Origin: REEB85 sp018971455
GTDB lineage: Bacteria; Pseudomonadota; Alphaproteobacteria; Acetobacterales; Acetobacteraceae
Direction of reading: 5' to 3'
Length of the DNA stretch: 64,000 nt
Assembly (NCBI GenBank): GCA_028871195.1
Contig: JAGWNT010000004.1
Coordinates: 16,382 to 80,381, forward strand
The position numbers were made by a program, and so were the translations under genes. This document shows positions 61,950 through 64,000 of this stretch, piece after piece. Numbering within the stretch: the stretch's first letter is position 1; each line of letters starts with the position of its first letter. The notes beneath the pieces were generated by a model. That model did no database searches and was not told the DNA's origin. It saw only the letters and a list, made by a program, of their open reading frames with translations.

Positions 61950-62945
61950 GTGCATGGGCCGGACCATGACGACCTGACGGTCCGCCTGCGGCCCGGCCGG
62001 CCGTCCGGCGGCGGTGCGGCGCGCCGGCGGGCGCTCGTCATCGCCGCGGCGCTGGCGGCGCTGCTGGCGGTTCTGGGCGCCGGCGGGTTTGCCTGGCAGG
62101 CATGGCGAAGTGCTCCGGCGCCGCGGGGCGCCGCGCATTTCGCCATCCGCGACGCCACCGAGGCGCAGATTCTGGCCAATGACGCGGGCGCGCTGACCGT
62201 GTTTCGCTTCATTCCCAATCCGCGCGTGCTGGTGCTGGATTTCGCGAGCCTGCACACCCAGGCGCAGATGCTGAACCGGGTGGCGGCGCTGACCGAGAAA
62301 TCCGGCCTGCCGCGCGACCGGCTGCTGGACGACGCGGCCCTCGCCAGCGCCATCCGTGCGGCCGGGGAGACGCCCGACACGTATTATTATGGCCACGACT
62401 ACAGCGCCGCCGAACTGCGCCGCTTCTTCCGCCTCGCCGCCGCCGACGGGACGGTGCTGACGGCCGAGGAGCAGCGCCTGCGCGAATTGCTCGCCGAGGT
62501 CGGGTTCCTCAGGCCCGGCGCCCTCGGCGCGATCATCTCCATTCCGCATGTCGGCGCGGACAAGCTGGTCGATCGCGGCGCGCGCGCCACCATTCTCCAC
62601 CACGAATTGTCGCACGGCGAATATTTCAGCAACCCAGTCTATGCCGAGTACGTGCACCAGTTCTGGCGCGGCGCCATGCAGCCCGCCGACCGTGCCGCCT
62701 TCACCCGGTTCCTGGCCTCCGAGGCGTATGACGGCAGCGATCTCGACCTGATGATGAACGAGACCCAGGCCTATCTGATGCACACGCCCGATCCGCGCTT
62801 CTTCAATGCCGCGAGCGTCGGCATGAGCGAGGCCGCGCTCGACCGGCTGCGCACGGTCTTCCTGCGCGGCATGCCACCCGGCTGGCTGCGCGACGACACC
62901 CATGTGCCGCCGGTACCGCCAGCCGCCGCCGCCGCGTCGCGCTGA
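61950..62945 (+). CDS. membrane-anchored HExxH metallopeptidase-like protein
   Basis: A 331-residue protein of no recognised family. One membrane helix near residues 27-48 (ALVIAAALAALLAVLGAGGFAW) puts the rest in the periplasm. The zinc-protease motif HELSH lies near residue 215 in ILHHELSHGEYFSNPVYAEYV, with a downstream Glu in MMNETQAYLMH that could be the third ligand (gluzincin-like). YYYGHDYSAAELRRFF is another distinctive part. The start is a GTG at 61950; no better ATG exists. Last gene of the plus-strand T6SS arm, 33 bases after the OmpA-family gene. It may act in cell-wall or envelope processing, or be a T6SS-linked enzyme (inference). Confidence 0.72.
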   Translation: MHGPDHDDLTVRLRPGRPSGGGAARRRALVIAAALAALLAVLGAGGFAWQAWRSAPAPRGAAHFAIRDATEAQILANDAGALTVFRFIPNPRVLVLDFASLHTQAQMLNRVAALTEKSGLPRDRLLDDAALASAIRAAGETPDTYYYGHDYSAAELRRFFRLAAADGTVLTAEEQRLRELLAEVGFLRPGALGAIISIPHVGADKLVDRGARATILHHELSHGEYFSNPVYAEYVHQFWRGAMQPADRAAFTRFLASEAYDGSDLDLMMNETQAYLMHTPDPRFFNAASVGMSEAALDRLRTVFLRGMPPGWLRDDTHVPPVPPAAAAASR

Positions 62946-62976
62946 GGCGGAGTTGCGCTGAAACCGGGGTGCCGCC

Positions 62977-64000
62977 CTATTTCGGCGTCGTCGCCAGCAG
63001 CAGCGCGCTGCCGGCGACGCGCCCGCCGCGCACCCGCAACGCCGCCAGCGCCGCCTGCAGGTCGCGGTAATAGGCGGCCGGCGTGTCATCGGCCGGGCGC
63101 AGCGCGGTGAACAGCGGGGCTGAGGTCGCATAGGCCATGATCATGTCGGTGCCGAAGGGCTGATCGACCTGCCAGCTGCCCTTGCCGGTCTTGGGGTCGG
63201 GCTGGCCGATCGGCACCGCCATGCCCGGCGCATAGGCGCGGGACGGCCCGAGCACGCCCCATCCGGCCGTGGTCATGATGTGCATCTGCGCGCCGTCATC
63301 CTGGATCAGATGCGTCATCGAGCCATCGCTGGCCAGGTAGTCGATCTGCAGATGCGCCGGGAAATCCGGCATGGTGAATTCCATGGTGATGTAGTCGTCC
63401 TTGCGCAGCTGCGTCGCATTGCCCTTCAGGGACATGCCCAGCGCCGCCATCGGGTCCGCGCCCTCGTCGCTGACCGAGCGCAGAAGATCGACCGCGGTGC
63501 AGTACGGCCCGTCGAAGCTGTGGGCGGTCCAGCGGATGCTGGCGGTGCGGGCGATATCGGCGACGGCGCGGTGCAGGGCGGCATCCGGCCCGCCGGCGCC
63601 GCTCAGCGCGTCAATGGCGAAGCTGCTGGGTCCCTGCGAGGTGACGCGCGCGAGCGTGCAGCCGATCGGTTGCACGGCGGCGCGCAGCTGCTCCGGCGAC
63701 AGTGCGGGCGCGGCGGGAGGCGTCGCGGGAGGCGCCGGCGCGGGCGCCGGTGTGGCGACCGGGGCCGGGGCGGCCGGCGGCGCCACCGGCGGTGATGCCA
63801 CGGTCGGCGATGGCGTGGCGGGCGGCGTGGCGACGGGCGGCGAAGTGATGGGCGGCGAAGTGACGGGTGGTGTGGTCGCGGGCGGCGTGGTGGCGGGTGG
63901 TTTGACGGCGGGCGCGGGGGTGGCGGCGGGCAGTGTGACGACGGGCGCAGGCTTCGGGGGCCCGGGCTGAAGGAAATACCAGCCCGCGCCGCCGGCGATC
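62977..64000 (-). CDS. C-terminal part of a membrane protein, possibly a PpkA-type Ser/Thr kinase (cut by window edge)
   Basis: About 340 codons are visible. At the edge is the end of a membrane helix (IAGGAGWYFLQPG), then some 75 residues of Pro/Thr/Ala repeats. A periplasmic domain of about 230 residues follows (LSPEQLRAAVQPIGCTLARV, LQIDYLASDGSMTHLIQDDG, PFGTDMIMAYATSAPLF). The last part resembles DUF4384, a domain often attached to serine/threonine kinases, including T6SS PpkA. No kinase motif is in view, so the identity rests on this domain and the presence of PppA and Fha in the locus. Convergent with the metallopeptidase gene. Confidence 0.6.
   Translation of the reverse strand, partial: IAGGAGWYFLQPGPPKPAPVVTLPAATPAPAVKPPATTPPATTPPVTSPPITSPPVATPPATPSPTVASPPVAPPAAPAPVATPAPAPAPPATPPAAPALSPEQLRAAVQPIGCTLARVTSQGPSSFAIDALSGAGGPDAALHRAVADIARTASIRWTAHSFDGPYCTAVDLLRSVSDEGADPMAALGMSLKGNATQLRKDDYITMEFTMPDFPAHLQIDYLASDGSMTHLIQDDGAQMHIMTTAGWGVLGPSRAYAPGMAVPIGQPDPKTGKGSWQVDQPFGTDMIMAYATSAPLFTALRPADDTPAAYYRDLQAALAALRVRGGRVAGSALLLATTPK

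Overview
The window is very GC-rich and densely packed, with many 4-base start/stop overlaps and some GTG or TTG starts. Gene content (beta-ketoadipate pathway with a PcaD-PcaC fusion, Liv-type and Pot-type ABC importers, and a type VI secretion locus carrying TagJ, PppA, TagF, Fha and two TssC proteins) fits an alphaproteobacterium, most plausibly Rhodospirillales/Acetobacteraceae. That placement is inference from gene style; no rRNA or other taxonomic marker is present. No tRNA, rRNA, CRISPR array, insertion sequence or phage gene was seen.

Left part (1-14.2 kb): a minus-strand protocatechuate operon (pcaDC fusion, pcaH, pcaG, start of pcaB), then dgoK-dgoA for 2-keto-3-deoxygalactonate metabolism on the minus strand. 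Divergent from dgoK is a five-gene Pot-like ABC importer (permease, ATPase, two tandemly duplicated binding proteins, permease), and then a small charged protein. A minus-strand operon encodes a Liv-type binding protein and two permeases (no ATPases), a GAF protein and a creatinase-like M24 hydrolase.

Middle (14.3-33.6 kb): an unusual plus-strand module pairs an ExbB/MotA-like channel with a one-TM coiled-coil partner and a zinc-ribbon/TM/Pro-Ala/SNase-like protein. It is followed by a glycine-zipper lipoprotein-like gene and, on the other strand, a small membrane protein and a YbjQ-family protein. Next come an SbmA/YddA-like ABC protein, a DUF3253 gene coupled to a degenerate EAL protein, an unknown helical protein, a large FAD/Fe-S dehydrogenase, serine-glyoxylate aminotransferase, a GST, an acyl-CoA synthetase and a TauE/SafE permease. 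A copper island follows (OsmC and an HMA chaperone divergent from copA-cueR, with two facing CueR-type operators), and then an ArsR/SqrR-like regulator.

Right part (34-64 kb): a complete type VI secretion system in two divergent operons. The minus arm runs clpV, hcp, vgrG, a DUF6931-like gene, PAAR, fha, tssJ, tssK, tssL(OmpA), tssM, tagF, pppA. The plus arm runs tssA, tssB, tssC, a second tssC, tagJ, tssE, tssF, tssG, then a translationally coupled SAM methyltransferase, an OmpA-family protein and a membrane-anchored HExxH metallopeptidase-like protein. The window ends in the C-terminal part of a minus-strand protein that could be the PpkA-type kinase partner of PppA. No classical effector-immunity pair is visible. 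The coupled methyltransferase, the HExxH protein and the ExbB-like module are the least explained parts of the window.
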